Notes: a model not told the origin generated them from the sequence alone. A stretch of DNA of 64,000 nt from Enterococcus mediterraneensis (GCF_900604485.1 NZ_UWOP01000001.1:2246501-2310500), one strand, 5' to 3'; counted from the stretch's first letter, positions 16,991 to 27,723 are shown. Made by a program: numbers and translations.

Positions 16991-17570
16991 TGGAGATTAT
17001 ACGTCTTTAGAACGTGAACTTTTGATGCAAAAAATTCAAATGAGTATGAGCGAACGACGTTTCAAACATGTGTTAGGTGTGGAAAAAACAGCTATCGCGT
17101 TGGCTGAAAAATATGGCACTTCTCCAGAAAAAGCCAGTATTGCCGGTTTGGCACATGATTACGCAAAAGAACGTCCTGACGATGAGTTTCAAATGGTGAT
17201 CCGTCGAAATGGATTTGATCTTGATTTGTTGAACTGGGACAATGCGATCTGGCATGGAATCGTCGGCGCTGATTTTGTCCAACGAGAACTTGAAATCGAT
17301 GATCCTGAGATCTTGCAGGCGATCCGGCTCCATACCACCGGAGCGGCGCAAATGAGTTTATTGGATAAAATCATTTATGTTGCAGATTACATCGAACCAG
17401 GACGAGATTTTCCTGGTGTCGAAACTGCTCGCGAGTTGGCGATGGTCGATCTGGATGCGGCAGTAGCTTATGAAACGAAACATACACTCAGTCATTTGAT
17501 CCAACAAGAAAAACCGATTTATCCAAAAACATTAGAGACCTACAATCGTTGGGTCGCAGAAAAAAATTAG
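16980..17570 (+). CDS. yqeK: HD-domain Ap4A hydrolase YqeK
   Basis: 196-residue HD-superfamily protein. Metal ligands are visible in HVLGVE, the HD of AGLAHDYAKE, and downstream His residues in AIWHGIVGAD and LHTTGAAQM. The family hydrolyses diadenosine tetraphosphate symmetrically. The ATG at 16980 is used instead of the TTG just before it; AGGGG lies upstream. Overlap with nadD implies coupling. Confidence 0.9.
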   Translation: MKYSGDYTSLERELLMQKIQMSMSERRFKHVLGVEKTAIALAEKYGTSPEKASIAGLAHDYAKERPDDEFQMVIRRNGFDLDLLNWDNAIWHGIVGADFVQRELEIDDPEILQAIRLHTTGAAQMSLLDKIIYVADYIEPGRDFPGVETARELAMVDLDAAVAYETKHTLSHLIQQEKPIYPKTLETYNRWVAEKN

Positions 17571-17582
17571 GAGGGAATTACC

Positions 17583-17939
17583 ATAGATAGTCAAAAAATT
17601 TTAGAGATCGCGGTTCGCGCGGCAGATTCAAAACATGCAGAAGATATCATGGCACTCGATGTCAGAGAGATTTCTTTACTAGCTGATTATTTTGTTATCT
17701 GCTCAGCAAACAGCGAAAGACAAATCAACGCGATCGTTGATGAAGTCGTGGAAAAAGCTGAAGAACAACAAATCGACATCAAACGTGTTGAAGGAAAAGA
17801 CGGCGCTAAATGGGTCTTAGTAGACCTTGGAGATGTGATCGTCCATGTTTTCAGCAATACAGAACGTGCTTTTTACAATTTGGAAAAACTTTGGGCTGAT
17901 GCACCGTTAGTCAGCATCACAGATTGGGTCGTGGAATAA
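17583..17939 (+). CDS. rsfS: Ribosomal silencing factor RsfS, apparent AUA start
   Basis: 118-residue factor that binds ribosomal protein L14 and blocks subunit joining in starvation. The protein reads MDSQKILEIAVRAADSK then ALDVREIS. The first helix belongs to the conserved domain, so the first in-frame ATG (17649) would remove essential sequence. No ATG, GTG or TTG exists upstream in frame. AGGAGGG (17569-17575) is spaced ideally (7 bases) before an ATA codon at 17583. I therefore call AUA initiation; a sequencing error from ATG cannot be excluded. It is inside the yqeG operon, two bases from the next gene. Confidence 0.85.
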   Translation: MDSQKILEIAVRAADSKHAEDIMALDVREISLLADYFVICSANSERQINAIVDEVVEKAEEQQIDIKRVEGKDGAKWVLVDLGDVIVHVFSNTERAFYNLEKLWADAPLVSITDWVVE

Positions 17940-17940
17940 A

Positions 17941-18675
17941 ATGGCCTACGAAACATTTGCTTTCGTTTACGATGAAGTGATGGATACCAGCCTTTACGAA
18001 AAATGGTTGGCATTTTCAAAACGTCATTTGCAAGGAAAAAAAGAGATTTTGGAACTTGCGTGCGGTACGGGTGCGCTGGCGGTTGCATTTGCCAAAGAAG
18101 GCTATGATGTGACAGCGCTGGACTTATCGGAAGAAATGCTGATGATCGCCAGCAATCGTGCGTTGGAGTCAGAAACTGACATCCAATTTGTCGCAGGAGA
18201 CATGCTGGATCTTTCTGAAATTGGTCAATATCAAGCAGTGACTTGTTTTTCTGATTCTCTTTGCTACATGAAAGATGAGCAGGAAGTCCAACAAGTCTTT
18301 GATGAAGTTTATCAAGTCTTGGAAGAAGATGGGATCTTTATTTTCGATGTCCATTCTCTGCATCAGATCAAGGATCTTTTTCCAGAATACAGCTACCATT
18401 ATCAAACGGATGATTTCGCGTTTTTATGGGACAGCTATGCCGGAAAAGAAGAGAACAGCATCGAGCATTTTCTGACCTTTTTTGTATCAGAAGACGAGGA
18501 AAATGAGCAATTCACCCGACAAGATGAACTGCATCAAGAACGCACTTATCCGCTGGAAGTTTATCTGCGGATGCTGGAAAACGCCGGCTTTCAAAATATC
18601 AAACCTTATGCGGATTTTGAAGACGAAGCGCCTGTCGCCGACAGCCGCCGCTGGTTTTTCGTTTGTCAGAAGTAA
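17941..18675 (+). CDS. SAM-dependent methyltransferase (YqeM-like)
   Basis: 244-residue class I methyltransferase; the SAM-binding motif is LELACGTGALAVAFA, with the acidic end of strand 2 in VTALDLSEEML. It is the last gene of the operon, one base after rsfS, the position of Bacillus yqeM. Substrate unknown. A terminator follows within ten bases. Confidence 0.88.
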   Translation: MAYETFAFVYDEVMDTSLYEKWLAFSKRHLQGKKEILELACGTGALAVAFAKEGYDVTALDLSEEMLMIASNRALESETDIQFVAGDMLDLSEIGQYQAVTCFSDSLCYMKDEQEVQQVFDEVYQVLEEDGIFIFDVHSLHQIKDLFPEYSYHYQTDDFAFLWDSYAGKEENSIEHFLTFFVSEDEENEQFTRQDELHQERTYPLEVYLRMLENAGFQNIKPYADFEDEAPVADSRRWFFVCQK

Positions 18676-18679
18676 TAGG

Positions 18680-18713
18680 AGACATGAGTCGATTCGGCTT
18701 GTGTCTTTTTTTT
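18680..18713 (+). terminator. Terminator of yqeG operon
   Basis: A 12-bp stem with three G-T pairs (AGACATGAGTCG with CGGCTTGTGTCT), a three-base loop and a T-run. Confidence 0.8.
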
Positions 18714-18752
18714 GCTTGTTTTTCCGATTCGTGAAAAAATTCAAAAAAAATC

Positions 18753-18790
18753 AAAAAGCGTTTTCAATTGTGTTTGAAAAGTGATAGAAT
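18753..18790 (+). promoter_or_regulatory. Promoter with cre-like site for 6-phospho-beta-glucosidase
   Basis: AAAAAGCGTTTTCA (18753-18766) matches 12 of 14 positions of the CcpA cre consensus. It overlaps a possible -35 TTCAAT (18763-18768), which is 16 bases from -10 TAGAAT (18785-18790). This predicts carbon catabolite repression. Confidence 0.55.
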
Positions 18791-18792
18791 GA

Positions 18793-20283
<1,491 letters not shown>

Positions 20284-20317
20284 TCAAAGACAGCTGATGT
20301 ATTAGATCGAAACGGAT

Positions 20318-20390
20318 AAAAATATCCGAAAGTTGGAGAGTTGAGAGTCCTTGCGACTCTCATACTCTGCTAGCTTTCGGATATTTTATT
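20318..20390 (+). terminator. Long nested terminator after GH1 gene
   Basis: Outer perfect 14-bp stem AAAATATCCGAAAG/CTTTCGGATATTTT around an inner GAGAGTC/GACTCTC stem; about 70 nt in all, ending in a T-rich tail. Confidence 0.8.
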
Positions 20391-20492
20391 TTAATCACAC
20401 TTTTTCGCAAAAATTTTTATCTCATAAAAAATCTGTTAAAATGATGTAGAATGATTTTTTTGATCGATAGAATATAAAGTGAGGCAAGCGGT

Positions 20493-21653
20493 ATGAAAGT
20501 ATGCGGTGTGATCGTAGAATACAATCCGTTTCATAACGGACATCTTTATCACGTCCAGCAAGCTCGGGAAAAAACAGGCGCTGATATGGTAATCGCGGTG
20601 ATGAGCGGGAACTTTTTGCAACGGGGGGAGCCTGCGATCTTAGATAAATGGCAGCGGGCAAATCAGGCGCTGCAAAATGGTATCGATCTGGTGGTAGAGT
20701 TGCCGCTTGAATGGTCCTTGCAGCCGGCGGATTTTTTTGCACAAGGCGCGATCGCGATCCTACAAGCGCTTCGTTGTGATTTTCTATGTTTTGGAACGGA
20801 TGCGGCAGATACTTTTGATTACCAAGCTTTTGGCGAATTTGTCGCTGAAAATCAATCATTGATCGATGAGGAATTCAAAAAAAATATGGATCCTAATAAG
20901 ACCTATCCGCAAAAAATGACTGAAACACTGCAAAAACTTTATCCTGGATTGGAAATCTCTGAAAATCAACCGAATCATGTCTTGGCATTAAGTTATGCTC
21001 AAATGAACGCGAAATATCCTCAGCCGATGAAACTTTTTCCCGTAGCTAGAAAAGGTGCCGGTTATCATTCGATGGAGTTGTCTCAGACTATCGCCAGTGC
21101 CACGGCTATTAGAAAAGCGGTGCAGCAAGGATCTGAGATCGCAAATTTTGTACCAAGTCAGACAGCCGCGGATCTTACAAAAGATATCATCACTTGGAAT
21201 GATTATTGGCCGTTGTTGCGTTATCGGATCCTTTCAAGCTCCCATCAGGAATTAAAAAACATCTATCAAATGGTGGATGGGTTGGAATATCGGATCAAAA
21301 GTTTGATCCATGATACGGAAGATTTTGACGATTTTCTTATAAAACTGAAAACAAAACGTTATACAAGGACGCGCCTGCAACGGCTGCTTTGCTATGTACT
21401 TTTGAATATCCGCCAAGATATGATGGAAGAACAATGGCAAAAACCATATCTTCATGTGCTGGGTTTCACGGAAGCCGGGCAAAAATTTTTAGCTGCCCGC
21501 AAGGATCTGGAATGGCCGCTGTTTACTAAAATCGGCAAAAAAGAAGGAACATACGCCGCAGTGACATTGCGAGGCGATCAAGTATATCAACTGGGAAAAG
21601 CTTCTATCAACGAGCAGAATTTTGGCAGACAGCCCCTTAGAATTTTGAAATAG
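20493..21653 (+). CDS. tmcAL: tRNA(Met) cytidine acetate ligase TmcAL
   Basis: 386-residue nucleotidyltransferase-fold enzyme (formerly YlbM) that acetylates the wobble cytidine of elongator tRNA-Met using acetate and ATP. The opening MKVCGVIVEYNPFHNGHLYH carries the HxGH-like HNGH active-site motif, and GNFLQRGEPAI is also diagnostic. Monocistronic by spacing. Ribosome-binding site GTGAGG. Confidence 0.92.
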   Translation: MKVCGVIVEYNPFHNGHLYHVQQAREKTGADMVIAVMSGNFLQRGEPAILDKWQRANQALQNGIDLVVELPLEWSLQPADFFAQGAIAILQALRCDFLCFGTDAADTFDYQAFGEFVAENQSLIDEEFKKNMDPNKTYPQKMTETLQKLYPGLEISENQPNHVLALSYAQMNAKYPQPMKLFPVARKGAGYHSMELSQTIASATAIRKAVQQGSEIANFVPSQTAADLTKDIITWNDYWPLLRYRILSSSHQELKNIYQMVDGLEYRIKSLIHDTEDFDDFLIKLKTKRYTRTRLQRLLCYVLLNIRQDMMEEQWQKPYLHVLGFTEAGQKFLAARKDLEWPLFTKIGKKEGTYAAVTLRGDQVYQLGKASINEQNFGRQPLRILK

Positions 21654-21667
21654 TTGGGTGAAACTAC

Positions 21668-21696
21668 TTCACATACAGCGTGCGGACGAGTATAAT
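21668..21696 (+). promoter_or_regulatory. Promoter of yebC-family gene
   Basis: -35 TTCACA (21668-21673), 17-base spacer, perfect -10 TATAAT (21691-21696). Confidence 0.75.
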
Positions 21697-21750
21697 GGAC
21701 AAGGACGTTTTTCGTCATGATGTACAAAAACAAGAAAGCGAAGTGAGAAT

Positions 21751-22467
21751 ATGGGTCGTAAATGGGCAAATATCGTAGCAAAAAAGACTGCAAAAGATGC
21801 AAATAACAGCCGGATCTATGCAAAATTCGGAATCGAAATTTATGCGGCAGCGAAATCAGGTGATCCTGACCCACATGCGAACCAAAAATTACGGTTTGTA
21901 ATTGAACGCGCGAAAACTTATAACGTACCAAAACATATCATCGACCGCGCTATCGAAAAAGCAAAAGGTTCAGGTGATGAACAATACGCTGAGTTGCGTT
22001 ACGAAGGTTTTGGTCCAAATGGTTCAATGGTCATTGTAGATACATTGACGAACAACGTAAACCGGACAGCAGCTGACGTTCGTGCAGCTTTTGGTAAAAA
22101 TGGCGGGAATATGGGCGTGTCTGGCGCTGTTTCTTATATGTTCGACAATACAGCGATTTTTGGTTTTGCCGGCGAAGATGCAGATGACGTGTTAGAATAT
22201 TTGATGGAAAAAGATATCGATGTGCGTGATGTCATAGAAGAAGACGGACAAATCATCGTTTATGGGGAGCCAACTGATTTCAACGCGATCCAAGAAGCAT
22301 TGAAAGAAAAAGGAGTTTCTGAATTTTCAGTAGCAGAGATCCAAATGATCCCTCAAAATGAAGTTCAGTTGTCTGGCGAGGATTTAGAAAAATTCGAAAA
22401 AATGCTGGATGCATTAGAAGATCTGGAAGATGTTCAACGTGTGTTCCACAACGTAGAATTAGACTAA
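21751..22467 (+). CDS. YebC/PmpR-family protein
   Basis: 238-residue protein beginning [19 protein letters not shown], a hallmark of the family, with [24 protein letters not shown] in the core. Long described as DNA-binding transcription regulators; recent work links family members to rescue of ribosomes stalled at proline motifs. Monocistronic, with its own promoter and a strong terminator. Confidence 0.92.
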   Translation: MGRKWANIVAKKTAKDANNSRIYAKFGIEIYAAAKSGDPDPHANQKLRFVIERAKTYNVPKHIIDRAIEKAKGSGDEQYAELRYEGFGPNGSMVIVDTLTNNVNRTAADVRAAFGKNGGNMGVSGAVSYMFDNTAIFGFAGEDADDVLEYLMEKDIDVRDVIEEDGQIIVYGEPTDFNAIQEALKEKGVSEFSVAEIQMIPQNEVQLSGEDLEKFEKMLDALEDLEDVQRVFHNVELD

Positions 22468-22485
22468 TAGATTGATCGATAAAAT

Positions 22486-22524
22486 AAAAGCTGAGAATCG
22501 TTCCGACGATTCTCAGCTTTTTTA
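22486..22524 (+). terminator. Terminator after yebC, probably bidirectional
   Basis: Perfect 16-bp stem AAAAGCTGAGAATCGT/ACGATTCTCAGCTTTT, loop TCCG, T-run both ways, between convergent genes. Confidence 0.92.
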
Positions 22525-22556
22525 TAACGTAAAATTGCTGCATTTCTGAAACTAAA

Positions 22557-22847
22557 TCACAGCTCACTCATAAAGCCGAATAAATTAAGAATATACACAA
22601 CAAAGACCGCTAAATTTCCTAGCAATGAGATCATCAATATGGCGTAGCGGATCGTCCAGATCTTGTACCAGCCGCCATCGTAAGAACTCCTTTTTTTAGG
22701 TCCGCGATAAAGCATGACCGCCATGATCGTCAATAAAAGCAGACCAAGTTGAATGACAGTAGCCATTGTCAAGGTGATTGTACTATTCATTACGAAAAAG
22801 TATCCACCAATCGTTAAGATCCCTGTCAAGATCGCAATCAGAAACAT
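22557..22847 (-). CDS. Small three-helix membrane protein
   Basis: 96-residue protein with hydrophobic segments near residues 2-20, 24-45 and 67-90. A charged loop RGPKKRSSYDGGWYK separates the second and third. The start at 22847 follows AAGGAG and is preferred over an ATG at 22898. Not recognised; convergent with yebC. Confidence 0.65.
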   Translation of the reverse strand: MFLIAILTGILTIGGYFFVMNSTITLTMATVIQLGLLLLTIMAVMLYRGPKKRSSYDGGWYKIWTIRYAILMISLLGNLAVFVVYILNLFGFMSEL

Positions 22848-22974
22848 AAATATCCACTCCTTTACAAAAGTATAGCGTAGAGTATAGAAAAAGACCATTC
22901 GAAAGCAGTTTTGCAGAAATTTTTCTCGGCAAAACCCTCCAATTAAAAAAATTTGCCGACCGCCTCGTTTAAAT

Positions 22975-23024
22975 TTGTTTTAGGCAGAAAATATATGCTA
23001 AAATTGATACAGAAAGCGCTAAAA
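22975..23024 (+). promoter_or_regulatory. Promoter and cre-like site upstream of 23051 gene
   Basis: -35 TTGTTT (22975-22980), 18-base spacer, -10 TAAAAT (22999-23004). AGAAAGCGCTAAAA (23011-23024) matches 12 of 14 cre positions at the likely start site. Confidence 0.4.
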
Positions 23025-23050
23025 TGATAGAAGCAAAAGCAGGTGAGCAT

Positions 23051-23710
23051 ATGTCGGAAAGAATAACCCTAGAGCCATTTGATCGTATCTTGAGCGGTTA
23101 CGAAAAATTGGCCGAAACAGCAGTTTCCATCGGGGACTGTTCTAAACTTTGTAAAAAATACCAAAAGTATGGCGTGTCCGGTTACCGGTTGGGAAATTTT
23201 CGCGGCTCAGGCTACTTAAATCGTTATTTGAATTTCAGTGTAGATTGTGCGCCGATGCTGATTTATAAAAAGAATTATCTGATCCCGCTGGTTTTTCGCC
23301 AAGCCGCCGCAACAGATCTGCTTTTTCTTGAAGAGTGCCGTATGGAGGCATTTTTCATTCTTTTGGAATGGAGCTTGCAGTACAAACCGGAAAAAGTGAT
23401 CTTGAATTATACCAAGCCTGAATCGGATGCTTTTGACCAACCGTCTGGGATGGATAAACAAGTGATCGACAGCGCGTATCTGGTTTTTCGGATTTCCGAG
23501 ATTTTAGATGGCGGTGGATTTCCTCTCAGCAATTTTCAAGATCTGGATCAATTCATCGAATGGAATCGAATCTATCGGTTGATCGATAATGGCTACATGG
23601 GCAGACACAGCAAATGTTTTGATCCGGGGTTGGAAGAAAATCTTTCAGAATTGGCAATGATCTTAGAGATCGTACGTCTAAAATATCCCCAAACGATCCA
23701 ATTTATTTGA
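23051..23710 (+). CDS. Hypothetical soluble protein
   Basis: 219-residue protein with no membrane segments and no motif I recognise. Notable segments are GYRLGNFRGSGYLNRYLNF and a helical C-terminus. The start at 23051 follows AGGTGAG; an ATG at 23024 lacks a site. It has a possible promoter with a cre-like element and its own terminator, so it is probably an expressed single gene. Confidence 0.6.
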   Translation: MSERITLEPFDRILSGYEKLAETAVSIGDCSKLCKKYQKYGVSGYRLGNFRGSGYLNRYLNFSVDCAPMLIYKKNYLIPLVFRQAAATDLLFLEECRMEAFFILLEWSLQYKPEKVILNYTKPESDAFDQPSGMDKQVIDSAYLVFRISEILDGGGFPLSNFQDLDQFIEWNRIYRLIDNGYMGRHSKCFDPGLEENLSELAMILEIVRLKYPQTIQFI

Positions 23711-23736
23711 AAACAGCAATTATACATTACAATAAA

Positions 23737-23787
23737 ATAACCGGACACTGGAATGAGCGGCAACTTCCAGTGTTCGGTTATTTTTTA
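23737..23787 (+). terminator. Terminator, probably bidirectional
   Basis: Stem ATAACCGGACACTGGAA/TTCCAGTGTTCGGTTAT with one wobble position, 11-base loop, T-run; between convergent genes. Confidence 0.88.
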
Positions 23788-23813
23788 TGGTTTGATTTGA
23801 CCCGATTGGGCGG

Positions 23814-26087
23814 TTAGATAAATGTTTTTTGATAAGTCAGAGGATCAGCAGAAGTTAAAAATCTGCTTGTTTCTTCAGGGGCGATCAATACCAATTGATG
23901 CATCGCCCGCGTAGCGATAGTATAAAGAATCAATTGATCCTGCTCTGTTTCAAAATTGGTGCCGATATTCCAGGCAAAGACGCGATCGAATTCCAAACCT
24001 TTTGCTAAAAAGGCCGGGATGATCATAAGATTTTTTTTCATAAAGGTATCTTCTGAAATGATCAGCTGCACTTTTTCTTGAACTTCAGGAGCAAGGCTGT
24101 CATAGAGCTCTGCACATTCTTCGGCAGTTTTACAGATGATCGCGGTACGCCAGAAGCGTTCTTTGGCTTTGTCTTGGATCATTTCCTCCAATAATCCAAG
24201 TGCCTGTTGATTCGTTTTCGCTTCGAAAACGGATGGCAGATCACCTTTTCTGGCAGTCAATTCCACGCGGTCTTCTTGCGATAAAAATTGATTGGCAAAA
24301 TCAGTGATCTCTTTGGTGGAACGGTAGCTGGTGGTCAGTTGGTAACGAGTCACTTGTTCAGTTGGAAACAGCTCGTTCAATGAACCGACGATCGTTTCAT
24401 TACCGAAGACCTTTTGATTGAGGTCGCCGCAAAGTGTCAGGCTGGCATTAGGATAAAGCTGACGCAAAAGGGCGACTTGGGCTGGCGGAAAGTCCTGCAT
24501 CTCATCGATAAAAATAAAGCGGGCTTTTTGCGAAACGTTGATTGGATAAAGTTCTTTTGCCAATAAAAAGAATAAAACAGCATCTTCTTGGGAAAGAGCC
24601 TTATTCTTTAATTTGTCTCTTGTTTCAAGAATGGAGGCTGTCCATTCTTCTTCAGACAATCCTGCTGAGGACAAACTCGCTTTCGGTACAGATTGCAGAA
24701 AATGCAGGTATTGCTTGGAATAATTGATAAATTGGAACTGGTTGATCATACGGCTCATCCCGCGGAAATAACGCTGCACGATTTGTTTACGAATCTGGTT
24801 TCGCAATCTTCGTTCTGTTTCTTCCGTGTATTCCTGATTAGGATGGTCCGTAAAATAATCCTGCAATTTTTCTTCTGTCAGCTCTTTGACCCATTGTTTT
24901 TTGGCTTCGTCTTTTTGCAGACCGCCGATTTTTTTCAATAATTTCGTTTGCAATAGTTGTGTCCGCTGATATAAAGGCAATGCAGGATTGGTTTCCTGAT
25001 ACCACTGGCGGATCTGTTTCGCGGAGATCTTGACCTCGCCTTTGATCTTCAAGGAGCGGAAAAGAGGACCATAATTGGTGATGCTTTTTCCGTAACGTTT
25101 TATTTCTTTGACTAACGCTAATCCGCTTTTTAGACGTTCGGCTTTTTGTTCTTTGCCGGATAAGAAAATCTCTTCTAATTGCAGTTCTTTTTCGATTTCG
25201 AAGTTCGGCAACAATTGCGCCATAAACATCCGGAAGGTACGTGTCGGTACTTCGCTTTCACCTAGCGAGGGCAAGACCATTGAAATGTAATCAGAAAACA
25301 AATGGTTTGGTGAGAAAAGCAAGACTTGTTTGTCATCCAGCCATTTGCGATGTCGATACAAAAGAAAAGCGATCCGCTGCAATAGTGCCGAAGTTTTTCC
25401 GCTGCCGGCGATCCCTTCGATCAACATGACCTTGCTGTGGGTATCGCGAATGATTTGGTTTTGCGCTTTTTGGATCGTAGAAACGATATTTTTCATTTGA
25501 GAAGACGAGGCTTCATCAAGGATCTCCAAAAGAAATTCATCATTGATCACTTCAGAAGTGTCTACCATTGAAAGGATCTGACCTTCTTGGATCTTGAATT
25601 GGCGTTTCAAAAGAAGTTCCACGTCAAACCGATCATGATCCGTCTCATAAAAAGTCGGTCCCAATTCACCTTCATAATAGAGATTGGCGATGGGTGCCCG
25701 CCAGTCGATGACGATGGTTTCTTCTTGCGGGTCCCGCAAAGAGGCGATCCCTAGATACAATGTTTCCGTGTCGCTTTCTTCTCGAAAATCGATACGGGCA
25801 AAGTACGGGTTGTTGCTCATTGTTTTTAATGTTTTGATCCTTTTTTGCTGTGATTCGGCGGTATGATATTTCAGCAATAATTCCTGTTCATGCTGCCGAT
25901 ATTCAACCGCAGATTCATAGAAGGCTTCGTCAGAACCGCCGCGGATCGTTTTATCAGCGATCCCCTTTAATTCCTCTTGTACAGTGCTTGTCAGTGCTTG
26001 CTGTTGTTTTTCTAATAGCTGCTGTTCTGCTTGGATCAACGCAATGGTTTCATCCACATGCAGCTGTTCTTTCGCTTTTTCATTCAT
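23814..26087 (-). CDS. helD: HelD-type RNA polymerase recycling ATPase
   Basis: 757-residue UvrD/Rep-like superfamily 1 protein. A long N-terminal coiled coil (about residues 1-90) is characteristic of class I HelD, which inserts into RNA polymerase and strips it from stalled complexes. Walker A is EGIAGSGKTSALL; later motifs are FIFIDEMQDFPPAQ (Walker B) and TTSYRSTKEI. The start at 26087 has AAGGAGG upstream; an in-frame ATG at 26117 lies before that site and is rejected. Monocistronic and divergent from the nucleotidyltransferase gene. Confidence 0.88.
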   Translation of the reverse strand: MNEKAKEQLHVDETIALIQAEQQLLEKQQQALTSTVQEELKGIADKTIRGGSDEAFYESAVEYRQHEQELLLKYHTAESQQKRIKTLKTMSNNPYFARIDFREESDTETLYLGIASLRDPQEETIVIDWRAPIANLYYEGELGPTFYETDHDRFDVELLLKRQFKIQEGQILSMVDTSEVINDEFLLEILDEASSSQMKNIVSTIQKAQNQIIRDTHSKVMLIEGIAGSGKTSALLQRIAFLLYRHRKWLDDKQVLLFSPNHLFSDYISMVLPSLGESEVPTRTFRMFMAQLLPNFEIEKELQLEEIFLSGKEQKAERLKSGLALVKEIKRYGKSITNYGPLFRSLKIKGEVKISAKQIRQWYQETNPALPLYQRTQLLQTKLLKKIGGLQKDEAKKQWVKELTEEKLQDYFTDHPNQEYTEETERRLRNQIRKQIVQRYFRGMSRMINQFQFINYSKQYLHFLQSVPKASLSSAGLSEEEWTASILETRDKLKNKALSQEDAVLFFLLAKELYPINVSQKARFIFIDEMQDFPPAQVALLRQLYPNASLTLCGDLNQKVFGNETIVGSLNELFPTEQVTRYQLTTSYRSTKEITDFANQFLSQEDRVELTARKGDLPSVFEAKTNQQALGLLEEMIQDKAKERFWRTAIICKTAEECAELYDSLAPEVQEKVQLIISEDTFMKKNLMIIPAFLAKGLEFDRVFAWNIGTNFETEQDQLILYTIATRAMHQLVLIAPEETSRFLTSADPLTYQKTFI

Positions 26088-26201
26088 AAAATCGATATGC
26101 CTCCTTAAAAAAATCAAGACATAAAATTATAGCACAAAAGAATGATGCTTGCCGAGAGAAAAAATTTCTATGGTAAAATAAAGAAAAGGGCGGTGAAGCA
26201 G

Positions 26202-27062
26202 ATGAGAAATGAAGATGAACGTTTGGAATTGATTTTGCAAGTAGCCAAGGACTTGCCGCAAGTAGTCGCTGTGGCGATGTCAGGCTCGCGGGTCAATCCC
26301 AACGCGCCAAAAGATGAATTTCAAGATTATGACATTGTCTATGTGGTAAATGACAAAGACAGTCTTTTAAAGGATCGAAGATGGCTGGATAGATTCGGTA
26401 AACGGCTGATCATGCAGTGTCCGGAAGAAATGAGTTTATTCCCGCCGACACTGGGACAGCGATTTACTTTTTTAATGTTGTTTGAAGAAGGTGATCGTAT
26501 CGATCTGATGCTTTGTCCTTTTTCAGAGGTAGAAAGCGTCTTAAAAGAAGAAGCCATGCTTTCTGTTCTTTACGATCCCTGTCATATTTTTCCTGATGTG
26601 GAACGGCCCAGTGATCAAGCTTACTGGGTGAAAAAACCTACCAGAGAGGAATTTGCAGATTGCTGCAATGAGTTTTGGTGGGTCACGACCTATGTGGTAA
26701 AAGGTTTGGCACGTAAAGAATTGCTGTATGCATCTGATCATCTTTATGAAAATTGTCAGCAAGAACTTTTGCGTTTATTGAGCTGGCATGCCGCAGACAG
26801 CAAAAATTATGCGATCAGTGTCGGGAAAAACTATAAATATCTGCCGAATTATCTTACTGAAAATGAACAGGAATTGCTGCTGAAAATCCGAGATCTGTCA
26901 TCTGAAGAAAAGATCTGGCAAGCGTTGTTTGAAACGGAGGCTTTTTTTCATCAAGAAGCGCTGGCATTTGCCGCTCGGGAAGGATTTTTCTATGACGCGC
27001 AGACAGCGGAAAATGTGATGGCTTATGCCAGAAAATGGTATTTACAAACAAAAGAGGATTGA
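26202..27062 (+). CDS. ANT(6)/AadE-family aminoglycoside 6-adenylyltransferase-like protein
   Basis: 286-residue nucleotidyltransferase. MSGSRVN is followed by APKDEFQDYDIVYVV, which holds the metal-binding aspartates. CCNEFWWVTTYVVKGLARKE and SVGKNYKYLPNYL match the streptomycin adenylyltransferase family closely. The acquired enzyme ANT(6)-Ia is about 300 residues. Gene context is core chromosome with no mobile element, so this is probably an intrinsic homologue whose resistance activity is untested. The start at 26202 is chosen from the family N-terminus; the ribosome-binding site is weak. Confidence 0.82.
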   Translation: MRNEDERLELILQVAKDLPQVVAVAMSGSRVNPNAPKDEFQDYDIVYVVNDKDSLLKDRRWLDRFGKRLIMQCPEEMSLFPPTLGQRFTFLMLFEEGDRIDLMLCPFSEVESVLKEEAMLSVLYDPCHIFPDVERPSDQAYWVKKPTREEFADCCNEFWWVTTYVVKGLARKELLYASDHLYENCQQELLRLLSWHAADSKNYAISVGKNYKYLPNYLTENEQELLLKIRDLSSEEKIWQALFETEAFFHQEALAFAAREGFFYDAQTAENVMAYARKWYLQTKED

Positions 27063-27159
27063 ACGGTGAGCTATCTGTAAGTTCATTTTCTTTTATTTTC
27101 TTGGTAAAAATCAGTATGCTAGAAGAAGAAGCTGAATTTTTCTAAAAGGACGTGAGTGC

Positions 27160-27723
27160 ATGAAAATCCTAGTAACAGGTGATAGTCTGATCGCCCGCAA
27201 AGAATCATTGAAAGAACCGATGCTGAATCATTATTTGAAAAAGAAAGTTCCGGGGATCAAAATCATCAATACCGCCATCAGCGGCAACAATACCAATGAT
27301 TTGATCCAACGGTTTGAAAAAGATGTAATGAGCTATCAAGGAATCGATAAAATCTTTATTTTGATCGGTACGAACGATCTGGCCCTAAACAAACAGATCC
27401 CTAAAACCATTTATCGAGAGAATCTGCAATGGATCATCAGTGAACTCAAAGAAAAATACAAATCAGATCAAATCTACTTTATTACACCGCCCGCAGTAGA
27501 TGAGAAAAAGCAGAAATTCCGCAATAATGAGTTGATCAAAGACTATATCAATGTCCTGACAGAAACAGCTAACAGTGAAAGTTGTGTCGTCATTGATTTT
27601 TATACGGAAATCATCAATCAGCCGGATTTCAAAAAAATCATCAATGGCACGGTGAAAGATGGCCTGCATTTCGGCAAAGAAGGATACGACCTGCTTTCTG
27701 ATATCATTATCCGCTATCTCTAA
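27160..27723 (+). CDS. SGNH/GDSL hydrolase
   Basis: 187-residue esterase-type enzyme without signal peptide. Blocks I to V are visible: GDS near residue 7, the SGNN Asn, IGTND and the C-terminal DGLHF with catalytic Asp and His. Substrate is unknown; small cytosolic members act on acyl or acetyl esters. Lone gene about 100 bases after the ANT(6)-like gene. Confidence 0.82.
   Translation: MKILVTGDSLIARKESLKEPMLNHYLKKKVPGIKIINTAISGNNTNDLIQRFEKDVMSYQGIDKIFILIGTNDLALNKQIPKTIYRENLQWIISELKEKYKSDQIYFITPPAVDEKKQKFRNNELIKDYINVLTETANSESCVVIDFYTEIINQPDFKKIINGTVKDGLHFGKEGYDLLSDIIIRYL

Noticed and set aside
26142-26201. 20-codon N-terminal extension of the ANT(6)-like gene
   Set aside because: Family proteins begin at the MRNEDERLEL-type start at 26202.
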